From positions 1-55,114 of the forward strand of contig JALSJE010000094.1 in assembly GCA_026989495.1 (NCBI GenBank): a DNA stretch of 55,114 bases. The letters are read 5' to 3'. Source of the DNA: Gammaproteobacteria bacterium (GTDB taxonomy: Bacteria > Pseudomonadota > Gammaproteobacteria > S144-34). Made by a program: the position numbers and the translations under genes. The notes under the pieces are model-generated. The model did no database searches. It was not told the DNA's origin and worked only from the letters and a program-made list of their open reading frames with translations. Shown here one piece after another: positions 11,385-21,825 of the stretch (the stretch's first letter is position 1; each line of letters starts with the position of its first letter).

Positions 11385-12461
11385 TCAGGCGAACCAGGGC
11401 CCGATCCGGAAGTACTGCGCCAGCCCCTCCACGAACAGCCACACGATGGTGAGCGGGAGGAACACCTTCCAGCCCAGCCGCATGATCTGGTCATAGCGGT
11501 AGCGCGGGAAGGTGGCGCGGAACCACAGGAAGCAGAACAGGAAGAAGGCGGTCTTGGCCAGCAGCCAGTGGATGCCGCTCGCGAGCAGCGTCCCCAGCAC
11601 CGGGACGGCGAACCAGCTCTCCGGCGCCCAGCCCTCGAAGGGCGAGAGCCAGCCGCCCAGGAACATGAGCGATGCGAGCGTGGAGATCAGAATCATGTTG
11701 GCGTACTCGGCGAGGAAGAAGACGCCGAAGGCGATGCCCGAGTACTCCACATGGAAGCCGGCGACGATCTCCGACTCGCCCTCGGCCACGTCGAAGGGGG
11801 CGCGGTTGGTCTCGGCCACGCCCGAGACGAAATAAACGACGAACAGCGGCAGCAGCGGCCACACGAACCAATGGAGCGGGCTGCCTGCCTGGCGCAGCAC
11901 GATCTCGCGCAGGTTGAGGCTGTCGCCCACCATGAGCACGCCCACCAGGGCGAAGCCCATGGCGATCTCGTAGGCCACCATCTGCGCCGCCGAGCGCATG
12001 GCGCCGAGCAGGGCGTACTTCGAGTTGGAGGCCCAGCCGGCGATGATGATGCCGTAGACCGCGAGCGAGGTGAGCGCCAGCACGTAGAGCAGCGCGGCGT
12101 CGATGTCGGCGAGCAGCAGCCCCTCGTCGAAGGGCACCACCGCCCAGGCCGCGAGCGCCGGCCCGATGGCGAGCACCGGGGCGATGAGGAAGAGGAAGCG
12201 GCTGGCGTTGGCCGGGAGGACGATCTCCTTGGTGAGGAGCTTGACCGCGTCCGCGATGGGCTGGAGCCAGCCCCGCGGGCCCACGCGGTTGGGGCCGATG
12301 CGCACCTGGATGTAGCCGATGATCTTGCGCTCGGCGAAGGTCAGGTAGGCCACCGCCCCCATCAGGGGCAGCACGATCACCAGGATCTTGACGACGATGA
12401 GGACCGGTATCTGCACCGGCTCCGGCACCGCCGCCCACAGGCTCTGGATGGTCTCGATCAT
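11385..12461 (-). CDS. nuoH: NADH-quinone oxidoreductase subunit H
   Basis: 358 residues with eight membrane helices. It forms the quinone-binding chamber with NuoB and NuoD. Conserved segments include [21 protein letters not shown] in the first loop, [25 protein letters not shown] with the acidic E-channel entrance, and [21 protein letters not shown] near the C terminus. It lies 21 bp after nuoG. Confidence 0.97.
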   Translation of the reverse strand: MIETIQSLWAAVPEPVQIPVLIVVKILVIVLPLMGAVAYLTFAERKIIGYIQVRIGPNRVGPRGWLQPIADAVKLLTKEIVLPANASRFLFLIAPVLAIGPALAAWAVVPFDEGLLLADIDAALLYVLALTSLAVYGIIIAGWASNSKYALLGAMRSAAQMVAYEIAMGFALVGVLMVGDSLNLREIVLRQAGSPLHWFVWPLLPLFVVYFVSGVAETNRAPFDVAEGESEIVAGFHVEYSGIAFGVFFLAEYANMILISTLASLMFLGGWLSPFEGWAPESWFAVPVLGTLLASGIHWLLAKTAFFLFCFLWFRATFPRYRYDQIMRLGWKVFLPLTIVWLFVEGLAQYFRIGPWFA

Positions 12462-12482
12462 GCCCGCCCGTCCCCGCGCGCC

Positions 12483-14861
12483 TCAGCCGCGCACCACCTC
12501 CATCGGCCCCACCGCCGGACCCAGGGCCTCGCTGCCCGGGACCGCGGCGTGGATGAGGGCGCAGCCCTCGGCCACCCGCGGCTCGATCACCACCTCCATC
12601 TCCGCCATGGTGCCGTCCTGGCGCACGCGCACGCGCTCGCCGGCCGCGAGCCCGAGCCGTGCCGCGGTGGCGGGCGCGACCCGCAGGGCCGCATCCACCG
12701 CGTGCACGGTGCGCTGGAGCGGCCCGGACCGGCGTACGAGCGCGTCCACGGCGTAGATGGGCACGTCGCCCACCCGCCACAGGCCGCCGCCCGCCCCCTC
12801 GGGCAGCGCCACGGCCGCCACGGCGCCGGCGGGCTCGCCTGCCTCGGCCACCGCCTCGCGCACCTCGGCCCGGACCTGCTCCGGATCGTCGTAGTCGAAG
12901 CCCGCGAGATCGAGGAGCGTCGCCAGCACGCGCAGGATCTTCCAGGCCGGCCGGGCCTCGCCCACCGGGCGCGCCGCGCCCGCGAAAGCCTGCCAGCGCC
13001 CGTCGGCGTTGACGAAGGTGCCCGAGGTCTCGGCGAAGGCGGCCGCGGGCAGCGCCACGTGCGCCCAACGCCGCCCCGCCTCCGACAGCCACGGAGCGAT
13101 ATGGATCACGAGCTCGGCCTCGCCCAGGGCGCGCGCGGCCGCCGCCGGGTTCCAGGCGTCACGCTCGGGCTCCACGCCCAGCAGGATGTAGGCCTTGCGC
13201 GGCTGCTCCAGCATGGCGCGCGCATCGAGCCCGGCGGGCTCGGCCGGCCTGCCGCCCGGGCCGCGATGCGGGACCGCGCCCGCGAGCCAGGCCCCGGCCG
13301 GGTTGGCCCCGAAGGGCAGCTCGGCGAGCGTCGCCTCCGCAGCCTGGGCCACGTAGCCCGCCAGCAGGCGCAGGGCGCCGAACCAGGGCGAGGCGTGGGC
13401 CTGCGCACCCACGATGACCACGGCGCTTCCGGCGCGCCGCAGGCTCTCGGCCACCGCCTCGTGCTCCGGCGGCCCGGCCTTGGCGGCGGCCACCAGGCCC
13501 GCCACGGCGGGCGGCGGCGCCATGTCGCTGTGGCGCGCGAGCGCCGCCGCCACCGCGGCGAGCCCGCGCACCATGCCCGGCGGATCGGCGATGAGGCGCC
13601 GCGCGACCGGGAAGTGGAAATCGTAATCCACGGGGTTGAGGACCATGATCTCGGCGCCGCGCATGCCCGCCTTGCGCAGGCGCAGGCCGAGAAGCGGCTG
13701 GTCCATGCGGATGTTGGAGCCGACCAGCAGCGCCGCCTCCACCCGCTCGAGCTCCGGGATCGGCATGCCCAGCCCGGGAGCGAGCGGCATGGCCGCGTCG
13801 GCGCCGAAATCGCCCTGGCGCAGGCGGTGGTCCACGTTGCCGCTGCCGAGCGCGCGCACGAGCTTCTGCAGGAGATAGAGCTCCTCCACGGTGGCGCTCG
13901 GCGAGGCGAGCGCCCCCACCGCCTCGGGACCATGGGCTGCGACGACCGCCTTCAGGCGCTCGGCGGCCTGCTCCAGGGCCGTCTCCCACTCGACCTCCTG
14001 CAGCACGGCACCCTCACGCAGCTGCGGCCGCTCGAGGCGATCGGGCGCGTAGAGCCCCTCGTAGCTGAAGCGGTCGCGGTCCGAGAGCCAGGTCTCGTTG
14101 ATCTCCTCGTTGTCGTGCGGCACCACGCGCAGCACCCGCCCGCGCAGGGTGTGGAGGTGGATGTTGGAGCCGACCACGTCGTGGGGCGCGATGCCCTCGT
14201 GCTGGATCAGCTCCCAGGGGCGGGCGCGGAAGCGGAATGGCTTGGAGGTGAGCGCGCCCACGGGGCAAAGATCGATCACGTTGCCCGACAGCTCCGAGGT
14301 GAGCGCGTGCTGGACGTAGGTGCCGATGCGCATGTCCTCGCCGCGTCCCGTGGCGCCCAGCTCCTTGATGCCCGCGATCTCCTCGCCGAAGCGAACGCAG
14401 CGCGTGCAGTGGATGCAACGGGTCATGTCGGTGGCCACGAGCGGGCCCAGGTCCGGATCGGGCACCACGCGCTTGCGCTCGGCAAAGCGCGAGACGTCGC
14501 GCCCGTAGCCCATGGCGAGGTCCTGCAGCTCGCACTCGCCGCCCTGGTCGCAGATGGGGCAGTCGAGCGGGTGGTTGATGAGCAGGAATTCCATGGTGGC
14601 CTTCTGGGCGGCGAGCGCCTTGGGCGAGCGGGTGTATACCTTCATCCCGTCCGCGACCGGCGTGGCGCAGGCCGGCAGCGGCTTGGGCGCCTTCTCCACC
14701 TCCACCAGGCACATGCGGCAATTGGCCGCCACCGAGAGCTTGGGGTGGTAGCAGAAGCGCGGGATGCGGATGCCGTGGGCGTCCGCCACCTCGATGAGCA
14801 TCTGCCCCTTGCGCGCCTTGAGGGGGCGGCCGTCGATCTCGATGGTGATCTCGTCGCTCAT
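12483..14861 (-). CDS. nuoG: NADH-quinone oxidoreductase subunit G
   Basis: 792 residues from the ATG at 14861 (MSDEITIEIDGRP). Upstream in-frame codons back to 14996 overlap nuoF and have no family similarity. The N-terminal ferredoxin-like domain binds [2Fe-2S] N1b (CYHPKLSVAANCRMC). HPLDCPICDQGGECELQD supplies the His-Cys3 ligands of N5, and CIHCTRCVRFGEE the ligands of N4. The large molybdopterin-oxidoreductase-like C-terminal domain (about 215-790) is structural in complex I. I did not see the extra N7 ligands found in some lineages. It starts 19 bp after nuoF. Confidence 0.95.
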   Translation of the reverse strand: MSDEITIEIDGRPLKARKGQMLIEVADAHGIRIPRFCYHPKLSVAANCRMCLVEVEKAPKPLPACATPVADGMKVYTRSPKALAAQKATMEFLLINHPLDCPICDQGGECELQDLAMGYGRDVSRFAERKRVVPDPDLGPLVATDMTRCIHCTRCVRFGEEIAGIKELGATGRGEDMRIGTYVQHALTSELSGNVIDLCPVGALTSKPFRFRARPWELIQHEGIAPHDVVGSNIHLHTLRGRVLRVVPHDNEEINETWLSDRDRFSYEGLYAPDRLERPQLREGAVLQEVEWETALEQAAERLKAVVAAHGPEAVGALASPSATVEELYLLQKLVRALGSGNVDHRLRQGDFGADAAMPLAPGLGMPIPELERVEAALLVGSNIRMDQPLLGLRLRKAGMRGAEIMVLNPVDYDFHFPVARRLIADPPGMVRGLAAVAAALARHSDMAPPPAVAGLVAAAKAGPPEHEAVAESLRRAGSAVVIVGAQAHASPWFGALRLLAGYVAQAAEATLAELPFGANPAGAWLAGAVPHRGPGGRPAEPAGLDARAMLEQPRKAYILLGVEPERDAWNPAAAARALGEAELVIHIAPWLSEAGRRWAHVALPAAAFAETSGTFVNADGRWQAFAGAARPVGEARPAWKILRVLATLLDLAGFDYDDPEQVRAEVREAVAEAGEPAGAVAAVALPEGAGGGLWRVGDVPIYAVDALVRRSGPLQRTVHAVDAALRVAPATAARLGLAAGERVRVRQDGTMAEMEVVIEPRVAEGCALIHAAVPGSEALGPAVGPMEVVRG

Positions 14862-14880
14862 GGCCTCGCGTCCCCGCCCC

Positions 14881-16168
<1,288 letters not shown>

Positions 16169-16176
<8 letters not shown>

Positions 16177-16702
16177 CGCCGCGCTCCAGCCGGTCGAGGA
16201 TCTCGTCCACCTTCTCGGGGGTGAGGTTCTCGTAGTAGACGTGGTCGATCTGCATCATGGGCGCCCCGCAGCAGGCCGCGAGGCACTCCTCCTCGCGCTT
16301 GAGGTAGAACCTGCCGTCCGGCGTGCTCTCGCCCACCTTGATGCCCAGGCGCCGCTCGATGTGGCGCAGGATCTCCTCGCCCCCGCGCAGCATGCAGGAG
16401 ACGTTGGTGCAGACCGAGATGTGGTGCCGGCCGACGGGCCGGGTCTCGAGCATGGAATAGAAGGTGGCCACCTCGTAGACCGAGATGGGCTCGATGCCGA
16501 GGTAGTCGGCCACCGCGTCCATGAGCGGCACGGTGAGGTGGCCGCCGTTGTGGTGCTGGACGATGCGCAGCGCCGACAGCACCGCCGAGCGCTTGCGCTC
16601 CGGCGGGAAGCGCCGCACCCAGTCGTCGATCTCGGCGCGCACCTTCTCGTCCAGCAGCGCCCTGCCCGAGGCCGCTGCCGTGCCCTGCCCCGCAGCGCTC
16701 AC
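16169..16702 (-). CDS. nuoE: NADH-quinone oxidoreductase subunit E
   Basis: 177 residues from the GTG at 16702, which overlaps the nuoD stop codon as GTGA. The open frame continues upstream to 17059 but only as antisense-like sequence inside nuoD. Thioredoxin-fold [2Fe-2S] subunit carrying N1a, with ligands in CTNVSCML and [10 protein letters not shown]. The preceding [24 protein letters not shown] and [10 protein letters not shown] are typical of the family. It forms the NADH dehydrogenase module with NuoF and NuoG. Confidence 0.95.
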
Positions 16703-17961
16703 CGGTCGATCTCCCCGAAGACGATGTCCTGGGTGCCGATGATGGCCACCACGTCGGCCAGCATGTGCCCGCGCGCCATCTCGTCCATGGCCGAGAGATG
16801 GGCGAAGCCGGGCGCGCGGATCTTGACGCGGTAGGGCTTGTTCGCGCCGTCGGAGACCAGGTAGATGCCGAACTCGCCCTTGGGATGCTCCACCGCCGCG
16901 TAGACCTCGCCCTCGGGCACGCAATAGCCCTCGGTGAACAGCTTGAAGTGGTGGATGAGGGCCTCCATGTCGCGCTTCATCTCCTCGCGCGGCGGCGGGG
17001 CGACCTTGTGGTCGTCGACCATCACCGGGCCGGGATTCCTGCGCAGCCAGTCGATGCACTGGCGGATGATGCGGTTGGACTGGCGCATCTCCTCGATGCG
17101 CACCAGGTAGCGGTCGTAGCAGTCGCCGTTGGTGCCGACAGGGATGTCGAAGTCGAGGCGGTCGTAGACCTCATAGGGCTGCTTCTTGCGCAGGTCCCAG
17201 GCGATGCCGGAGCCGCGCAGCATGGGCCCGGTGAAGCCCAGCGCGAGCGCCCGCTCGGGCGGCACCACGCCGATGCCCACCGTACGCTGCTTCCAGATGC
17301 GGTTGTCCGTGAGCAGCGTCTCGTACTCGTCCACACGCTTGGGGAAGCGCTCGGTGAAGCGCTCGAGAAAGTCGAGCAGCGAGCCCTCGCGCGCCTCGTT
17401 GAGCTTGCGCACCTCGCGCTCGCTGCGCCACCTCGACGGCTCGTACTTGGGCATCTCCTCCGGGAGATCCCGGTAGACGCCGCCCGGACGGTAGTAGGTG
17501 GCGTGCATGCGCGCGCCCGAGACCGCCTCGTAGCAGTCCATGAGATCCTCGCGCTCACGGAAGCAGTACAGAAAGACCGTCATGGCGCCGATGTCGAGCG
17601 CGTGCGAGCCCAGCCACAGCAGGTGGTTGAGGATGCGGGTGACCTCGTCGAACATCACCCGGATGTACTGGGCCCGGATAGGCGGCTCGACGCCGAGCAG
17701 CTTCTCGATGGCGAGCACGTAGGCGTGCTCGTTGCACATCATCGAGACGTAGTCGAGGCGGTCCATGTAGCCGATGGACTGGTTGAAGGGCTTGCTCTCG
17801 GCGAGCTTCTCGGTCGCCCGGTGCAGCAGGCCGATGTGGGGATCGGCGCGCTGGACCACCTCGCCGTCCATCTCCAGCACCAGCCGCAGCACCCCGTGCG
17901 CCGAGGGGTGCTGCGGCCCGAAGTTGAGCGTGAAGTTGCGGATCTCGGGCATCGGCCTCAT
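16699..17961 (-). CDS. nuoD: NADH-quinone oxidoreductase subunit D
   Basis: 420 residues. 49-kDa-type subunit forming most of the quinone-binding cavity with NuoB. Visible motifs are [15 protein letters not shown] at the N terminus (quinone-contacting His), [15 protein letters not shown], and [15 protein letters not shown]. NuoC and NuoD are separate genes here rather than the fused form of E. coli. The ATG at 17961 overlaps the nuoC stop as ATGA; a second ATG nine bases later is possible. Confidence 0.96.
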   Translation of the reverse strand: MRPMPEIRNFTLNFGPQHPSAHGVLRLVLEMDGEVVQRADPHIGLLHRATEKLAESKPFNQSIGYMDRLDYVSMMCNEHAYVLAIEKLLGVEPPIRAQYIRVMFDEVTRILNHLLWLGSHALDIGAMTVFLYCFREREDLMDCYEAVSGARMHATYYRPGGVYRDLPEEMPKYEPSRWRSEREVRKLNEAREGSLLDFLERFTERFPKRVDEYETLLTDNRIWKQRTVGIGVVPPERALALGFTGPMLRGSGIAWDLRKKQPYEVYDRLDFDIPVGTNGDCYDRYLVRIEEMRQSNRIIRQCIDWLRRNPGPVMVDDHKVAPPPREEMKRDMEALIHHFKLFTEGYCVPEGEVYAAVEHPKGEFGIYLVSDGANKPYRVKIRAPGFAHLSAMDEMARGHMLADVVAIIGTQDIVFGEIDR

Positions 17962-18647
17962 TCACCGGTCGCGCTGGACGGATCAGCCTCGTAGCGGGCG
18001 TCATGCCGGATGACGCGCGGGACGTTGTTGCGCGGCTCGATGCTCACCGGCTCGTAGACCACGCGCCCGCGCTCGGGGTCGTAGCGCACCTCCACGTGAC
18101 CGCTGAGCGGGAAGTCCTTGCGGAAGGGATGGCCCACGAAGCCGTAGTCGGTGAGGATGCGGCGCAGGTCCGGATGGCCCTCGAAGACGATGCCGAAGAG
18201 ATCGAAGGCCTCGCGCTCGTACCAGTTGGCCGATGGCCAGATGCCGGTGACCGTGTCCACCACCGGGAACTCGGTGTCCTCCGGGAAGGTGCGCACGCGC
18301 AGCCGGTGGTTGTGGGTCACCGAGAGCAGGTGGTAGACCACCGCGAAGCGCGGCCCCTTCCACACGGGGCCCTCATGCTCGCGCGCGCGGCCGCGGCTGA
18401 AGCCGGTCGCGGTGGCCTCGTCGGTATCCCAGTCGGCCTCGCCATAGGTGAGATAGTCCACCCCGCACAGGTCCATGAGCTGCTCGAAGCGGAACGGCTC
18501 CTCGTCACGCAGCGCCGTGCACACCTCCACCAGCCGCGCCGGCGGCACCTCGATGGTCACCTCGCCCAGCGCCACCTTGCAGGCGCCGAGGGCATCGCCG
18601 AAGCGCCCGCGGAGGCGCTCGGCCAGCGTTTCGGGTGCTGTGGCCAT
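17958..18647 (-). CDS. nuoC: NADH-quinone oxidoreductase subunit C
   Basis: 229 residues. 30-kDa subunit of the hydrophilic arm. The signature [19 protein letters not shown] followed by [19 protein letters not shown] is near residues 134-165. The acidic/proline C terminus is short. It lies 7 bp after nuoB and overlaps nuoD by 4 bp. ATG start at 18647. Confidence 0.96.
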   Translation of the reverse strand: MATAPETLAERLRGRFGDALGACKVALGEVTIEVPPARLVEVCTALRDEEPFRFEQLMDLCGVDYLTYGEADWDTDEATATGFSRGRAREHEGPVWKGPRFAVVYHLLSVTHNHRLRVRTFPEDTEFPVVDTVTGIWPSANWYEREAFDLFGIVFEGHPDLRRILTDYGFVGHPFRKDFPLSGHVEVRYDPERGRVVYEPVSIEPRNNVPRVIRHDARYEADPSSATGE

Positions 18648-18654
18648 GGTCGCT

Positions 18655-19143
18655 CTACCCTCGGGCCCGCTCGAGCGTCTTGCGACGACGGATCTTGTTC
18701 TGGAGCTGCAGGATGCCGTAGAGCAGGGCCTCCGCCGTGGGGGGGCATCCGGGCACGTAGATGTCCACGGGCACGATGCGGTCGCAGCCGCGCACGACCG
18801 AGTAGGAATAGTGGTAGTAGCCGCCGCCGTTGGCGCACGAGCCCATGGAGATCACCCACCGGGGCTCGGCCATCTGGTCGTAGACCTTGCGCAGGGCCGG
18901 CGCCATCTTGTTGCACAGGGTGCCGGCGACGATCATCACGTCCGACTGGCGCGGGCTCGGGCGGAAGACCACGCCGAAGCGGTCCAGGTCGTAGCGCGAG
19001 GCCGCCGCGTGCATCATCTCCACCGCGCAGCAGGCGAGCCCGAAGGTCATGGGCCAGAGCGAGCCCGTGCGTGCCCAGCTCAGCAGATGATCCGCCGTGG
19101 TGGTGGTGACGCCGCCTTCCTGGAGCAGGTGCTCTACTCCCAT
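18655..19143 (-). CDS. nuoB: NADH-quinone oxidoreductase subunit B
   Basis: 162 residues from the ATG at 19143, which overlaps the end of nuoA by 10 bp; upstream codons in this frame are inside nuoA. It holds the terminal [4Fe-4S] cluster N2 that reduces quinone. The ligands are visible as the tandem cysteines in [12 protein letters not shown], the cysteine in [14 protein letters not shown] and the one in [14 protein letters not shown]. The expected GTLCNKM motif is also present. Confidence 0.97.
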   Translation of the reverse strand: MGVEHLLQEGGVTTTTADHLLSWARTGSLWPMTFGLACCAVEMMHAAASRYDLDRFGVVFRPSPRQSDVMIVAGTLCNKMAPALRKVYDQMAEPRWVISMGSCANGGGYYHYSYSVVRGCDRIVPVDIYVPGCPPTAEALLYGILQLQNKIRRRKTLERARG

Positions 19144-19490
19144 TCCAGCGCCCCCTTCTTCCATTCGTATACGAAGCCGACCACCAGGATCGCCAGGAAG
19201 ATCCCCATCGCCACCAGGCCCGCGGTGCCGATGCGATCCAGCACCACGGCCCAGGGGAAGAGGAAGGCGATCTCCAGATCGAAGATGATGAAGAGGATGG
19301 CCACGAGGTAGTAGCGGACGTCGAACTTCATCCGCGCGTCCTCGAAGGCCTCGAAGCCGCACTCGTAAGGGGAGAGCTTCTCGGGGTCCGGCCGGCGCGG
19401 CCCGAGAACGAAACCGGCCATCAGGGGCAGCACCCCGAAGGCGGCGCCGATCGCCAGGAACAGCAGGATCGGCAGGTAGTTTTCGAGCAT
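19134..19490 (-). CDS. nuoA: NADH-quinone oxidoreductase subunit A
   Basis: 118 residues from the ATG at 19490, which has a GGGGGAGTGGAG Shine-Dalgarno. The longer open frame back to 19604 runs into the promoter. Three membrane helices. The conserved loop [21 protein letters not shown] and [15 protein letters not shown] are both present. First gene of the nuo operon. Confidence 0.96.
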   Translation of the reverse strand: MLENYLPILLFLAIGAAFGVLPLMAGFVLGPRRPDPEKLSPYECGFEAFEDARMKFDVRYYLVAILFIIFDLEIAFLFPWAVVLDRIGTAGLVAMGIFLAILVVGFVYEWKKGALEWE

Positions 19491-19575
19491 CTCCACTCCC
19501 CCGGGCCGCAGCGCTCTTGCTTCTCGTTTTATGCGCAGCCTTGGGCCGATGGCTGCCAGGGCGCCGATTCGGGGC

Positions 19576-19604
19576 AGTCTACGGGCCGGCGCGCGTGCGG
19601 TCAA
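19576..19604 (-). promoter_or_regulatory. Sigma-70 promoter of the nuo operon
   Basis: On the minus strand TTGACC (19604-19599), a 17-bp spacer and TAGACT (19581-19576). Predicted start is near 19569, about 78 nt before nuoA. The AT-rich stretch 19620-19680 upstream may hold regulator sites, but I see no clear operator. Confidence 0.7.
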
Positions 19605-19779
19605 GCCGCCACTGCCCGAAAAATTCTTTCAGATTCATATGGATATATGGCTTCTACCCTCATAAGGAGATTCGTTCCAGGTGGCGGGCCCGCGGGCGGC
19701 CGATCGCGGGCGGGAAGGCCACGCGCTGCGCGCACGCCGCGCGGGACGGCGGGCTCAACGCCTGCGCGCGAAGGCTCTA

Positions 19780-19946
19780 GGAAACTCTGATCGATCCGCT
19801 GCGCGGATCGATCAGCGCGATAGTGCTTCGCGTTCAATTCCGATTTTCCGTCGCATCGTCATGCACTTCCCTGTGCATGGGGGCCGTCCCGCGGCCATCC
19901 CTGGCCGCGGGGAAGGCCTGAAAAATCGCGATTTTTCAGGCCTTCC
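19780..19946 (+). repeat. Composite hairpin repeat R1, copy B
   Basis: A 167-bp plus-strand copy. Order: stem 1 (CTGATCGATCCG with CGGATCGATCAG, 19786-19814); a central stretch; ATGCAC/GTGCAT hairpin (19861-19878); CCCGCGGCCA with TGGCCGCGGG; and a perfect 32-bp palindrome at 19913-19944 with arms AAGGCCTGAAAAATCG and the reverse complement. The outer arm differs from copy C by a paired G-C/C-G swap. TATCAT at 19949-19954 follows, 7 bp before the dehydrogenase ATG. Confidence 0.85.
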
Positions 19947-19961
19947 TCTATCATCCCGCCC

Positions 19962-20717
19962 ATGCCGGAACCGCGCATCGCCTTCGTCACCGGGACGAGC
20001 TCCGGCCTCGGCCGGGGGCTGGCGCGCGTGCTGCTCGACGAGGGCTGGCGCGTGCACGGATGCAGCCGGCGGCCCTCGGACCTGGAAGGGCTGCATCACG
20101 TGCGCGTCGACCTCGCCGACCACGCCGCCGTCTGCCCCGCGCTCGATGCGCTGCTCGGCGGGCTGCCCCGGCTCGACCTCGTCGTGCTCAACGCGGGCGT
20201 GCTCGGCCGCATCCGCCACCTCACGGAGACCCCGCTCGAGGACCTGCGCGCGATCTTCGAGGTCAACGTCTGGGCCAACAAGACGATCATGGACTGGCTG
20301 CACCGCTGGGGGCGGCCGGTGCGGCAGGTGGTGATGATCTCCTCCGGGGCCGCCGTGCTCGGCAACAAGGGCTGGGGCGGCTACGCCCTCTCCAAGGCCG
20401 CGCTCAACATGCTCGCCCGCCTCTACGCGCACGAGTTCCCCGACACGCACATCACGGCGCTCGCCCCCGGCATCATCGACACCGCGATGATGGAGCACCT
20501 GTGCGAGGAGGCCGACGCCGAAACCTTCCCGGCGCTCCGGCGCCTGCGCGCCGCGCGGGGCACGCCCGCCATGCCAACGCCCGAGGAGGCCGCCCGGCGC
20601 GTGGTCTCCGTGCTCGAGGCGCTGCGCGAGCGCCCCAGCGGCAGCTTCGTGGACATCCGCGAGATCCTCGACCCCGAAGCCTACGCGGCGCTCTACGGCC
20701 GCCCCGCCGGCCGCTAG
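19962..20717 (+). CDS. Short-chain dehydrogenase/reductase (SDR)
   Basis: 251 residues, classical SDR length. Rossmann cofactor motif TGTSSGLG at 10-17, NAG at 77-79, the structural Asn in FEVNVWANK, catalytic serines at 127-128 and YALSK with Tyr141 and Lys145. The Arg36/Arg37 cluster after beta-2 favours NADP(H). The substrate is not evident; PGIIDTAMM near residue 173 is the usual C-terminal SDR element. No Shine-Dalgarno precedes the ATG, and the end of repeat R1 copy B supplies a -10-like TATCAT only 7 bp upstream, so the mRNA may be leaderless. It converges with a TusA-like reading frame. Confidence 0.88.
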   Translation: MPEPRIAFVTGTSSGLGRGLARVLLDEGWRVHGCSRRPSDLEGLHHVRVDLADHAAVCPALDALLGGLPRLDLVVLNAGVLGRIRHLTETPLEDLRAIFEVNVWANKTIMDWLHRWGRPVRQVVMISSGAAVLGNKGWGGYALSKAALNMLARLYAHEFPDTHITALAPGIIDTAMMEHLCEEADAETFPALRRLRAARGTPAMPTPEEAARRVVSVLEALRERPSGSFVDIREILDPEAYAALYGRPAGR

Positions 20718-20967
20718 CGATCACCCGGCCGCCGGGGCCCGGCGCCACCCCGGCGAGCGCCACCCCACGCGCCCGGCACCAGGCCGCCACGTCCTCGCCG
20801 CAGGGGGGATAGCTCGTCAGCAGCCGCGCCCGCGTCCCCGGCGCGAGCCCCGCCACCGCCTCGTTGATGGCGAGCAGGCAGCCCGGACAGGTCAACCCCC
20901 GCACGTCCACCACTGCGACCCCGTCCTCCACCGTCACCGCCCGCGCCCGCACCCCCGAGCCCGGCAC
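20473..20967 (-). CDS. TusA-family sulfur-carrier-like protein, boundaries disturbed
   Basis: The frame from the GTG at 20967 encodes a TusA-like domain over its first ~80 residues: VVDVRGLTCPGCLLAINEAV, then TSYPPCGEDVAAWC and a final RVIASG strand. TusA proteins carry CPxP; here it is CPGC, with extra cysteines in PPC and WC. After about 20725 the frame runs on for some 85 residues antisense to the dehydrogenase, with no similarity. A TAG in the neighbouring frame at 20714 would end the domain where TusA normally ends. That same neighbouring frame also has the best start: an ATG at 21019 with a perfect AGGAGG. A lost or gained base, a decaying gene or an assembly error are all possible. Confidence 0.5.
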   Translation of the reverse strand: MPGSGVRARAVTVEDGVAVVDVRGLTCPGCLLAINEAVAGLAPGTRARLLTSYPPCGEDVAAWCRARGVALAGVAPGPGGRVIASGRRGGRRAPRRLRGRGSRGCPRSCRWGARAAPRARRPRAGRPPRALAWRACPARRAGAGAPGRFRRRPPRTGAPSSRCR

Positions 20968-21088
20968 TTCGCCGGCACAGCGATCGCAGCAAACTGTTCA
21001 TCCATCCTAGGATCTCCATGACCGAACCCTCCTGGGTGCGCCATGCGGCAGCCGTCCGTGAATCTCGGCAGATTCGAATGTTGGCAGC

Positions 21089-21117
21089 TTGCGTACCGGT
21101 GCCGCGGGGTCTATAGG
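21089..21117 (+). promoter_or_regulatory. Putative promoter of the DsrC paralogue
   Basis: TTGCGT (21089-21094), a 17-bp spacer and TATAGG (21112-21117). A better -35 (TTGGCA, 21081-21086) is badly spaced. Moderate support only. Confidence 0.45.
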
Positions 21118-21132
21118 GTAAGTACGGCTTTT

Positions 21133-21145
21133 CTGACCCGGTCAG
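21133..21145. promoter_or_regulatory. Palindrome in the DsrC-paralogue leader
   Basis: CTGACC-C-GGTCAG, 6-bp arms, lies between the -10 element and the Shine-Dalgarno. Its position suits a repressor operator or a small leader hairpin. The binder is unknown. Confidence 0.45.
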
Positions 21146-21177
21146 ATTTCGGCGCTCGCCGAGAAAGGAGGACCGCC

Positions 21178-21552
21178 ATGGCCGAGATCCCTGCCACCGA
21201 GATGATGGGCGAGGCGATGCCGGAGGCGCCGCCGCCGGCGGATCCGGACTTCCCGCACGCGCCGCCGGGCTGGACCCGCAGCCGGGCGGAGGAGATGGCC
21301 CGCCGCGAGGGGCTCGCGCTCGGCCCCGACCATTGGGAGCTGGTCCGCGCGCTGCAGAAGTGGCACGCGCGGCACGAGGACTGGCGCGTGCGGGCGCTGA
21401 CCGACGCGCTCGAGGAGCACTTCCACCTGAAGGGCGGGATGCGCTACCTGCGCACCCTGTTCCCGGGCGGGCCCATCACCCAGGGCTGCCGCCTGGCGGG
21501 CCTGGAGCCGCCGCCCGGGAGCGTGGACCCCGGCTTCGGCACCGCGCTCTGA
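21178..21552 (+). CDS. DsrC/TusE-family protein lacking the C-terminal cysteine
   Basis: 124 residues from the ATG at 21178, set by a strong AAAGGAGG; upstream codons lie in the leader. The DsrC fold is clear: HWELVRALQKWHARHEDWRVRALTDALE, then HLKGGMRYLRTLFPGGPITQGCRLAGL. DsrC proteins end in a flexible arm with two cysteines, CysB about ten residues before the penultimate CysA. Here CysB is Cys104, but CysA is replaced by Ser115 and nine residues follow (VDPGFGTAL). A disulfide or trisulfide between the arm cysteines is therefore impossible. The N terminus has an acidic/proline-rich 30-residue extension. It may be a regulatory or binding paralogue rather than a sulfur shuttle. The TusA-like gene lies divergently upstream. 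Confidence 0.85.
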   Translation: MAEIPATEMMGEAMPEAPPPADPDFPHAPPGWTRSRAEEMARREGLALGPDHWELVRALQKWHARHEDWRVRALTDALEEHFHLKGGMRYLRTLFPGGPITQGCRLAGLEPPPGSVDPGFGTAL

Positions 21553-21641
21553 ACGACCGGCGCAGCAGAGGCGCGCTGGCGGAACAACCAGCACGCCGTG
21601 CCGCCTCCCGCTGACGCGGCATTCATGCGGTCGGATCTCCG

Positions 21642-21674
21642 AAAAAGGAAAGGGCGCCGCGAGGCGCCCTTTCC
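21642..21674 (-). terminator. Terminator of the secG-tRNA-Leu transcript
   Basis: A perfect 12-bp stem (21647-21658 with 21663-21674, loop GCGA) followed on the minus strand by TTTTTCGG. It lies 12 bp beyond the tRNA 3' end. On the plus strand it could also end the DsrC-paralogue transcript, though only TTCTG follows there. Confidence 0.85.
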
Positions 21675-21685
21675 TTCTGTCACGT

Positions 21686-21770
21686 TGGTGCCGAAGGTGG
21701 GATTCGAACCCACACGGCTTTCGCCACCGCCCCCTCAAGACGGCGTGTCTACCAGTTCCACCACTTCGGC
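21686..21770 (-). tRNA. tRNA-Leu (anticodon GAG)
   Basis: 85 nt including an encoded CCA. The acceptor arms GCCGAAG and CTTCGGC pair. The anticodon stem CCGTC/GGCGG encloses TTGAGGG, giving GAG. A variable arm (GGCGAAAGCC) and the T arm GTGGG-TTCGAAT-CCCAC are present. It follows secG on the same strand, the arrangement seen as secG-leuU in E. coli. Confidence 0.96.
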
Positions 21771-21825
21771 TGCATGTCTTCGGGCTGCTAATTTTCGGCC
21801 AAAGCGCGGCCCGCGCCAAGGGGCC

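Noticed and set aside
16702-17059. N-terminal extension of nuoE
   Set aside because: It lies in nuoD in another frame; the GTGA overlap fixes the start.
19601-19837. A 78-codon minus-strand gene upstream of nuoA
   Set aside because: It overlaps the R1 repeat and the nuo promoter region and has no domain similarity.
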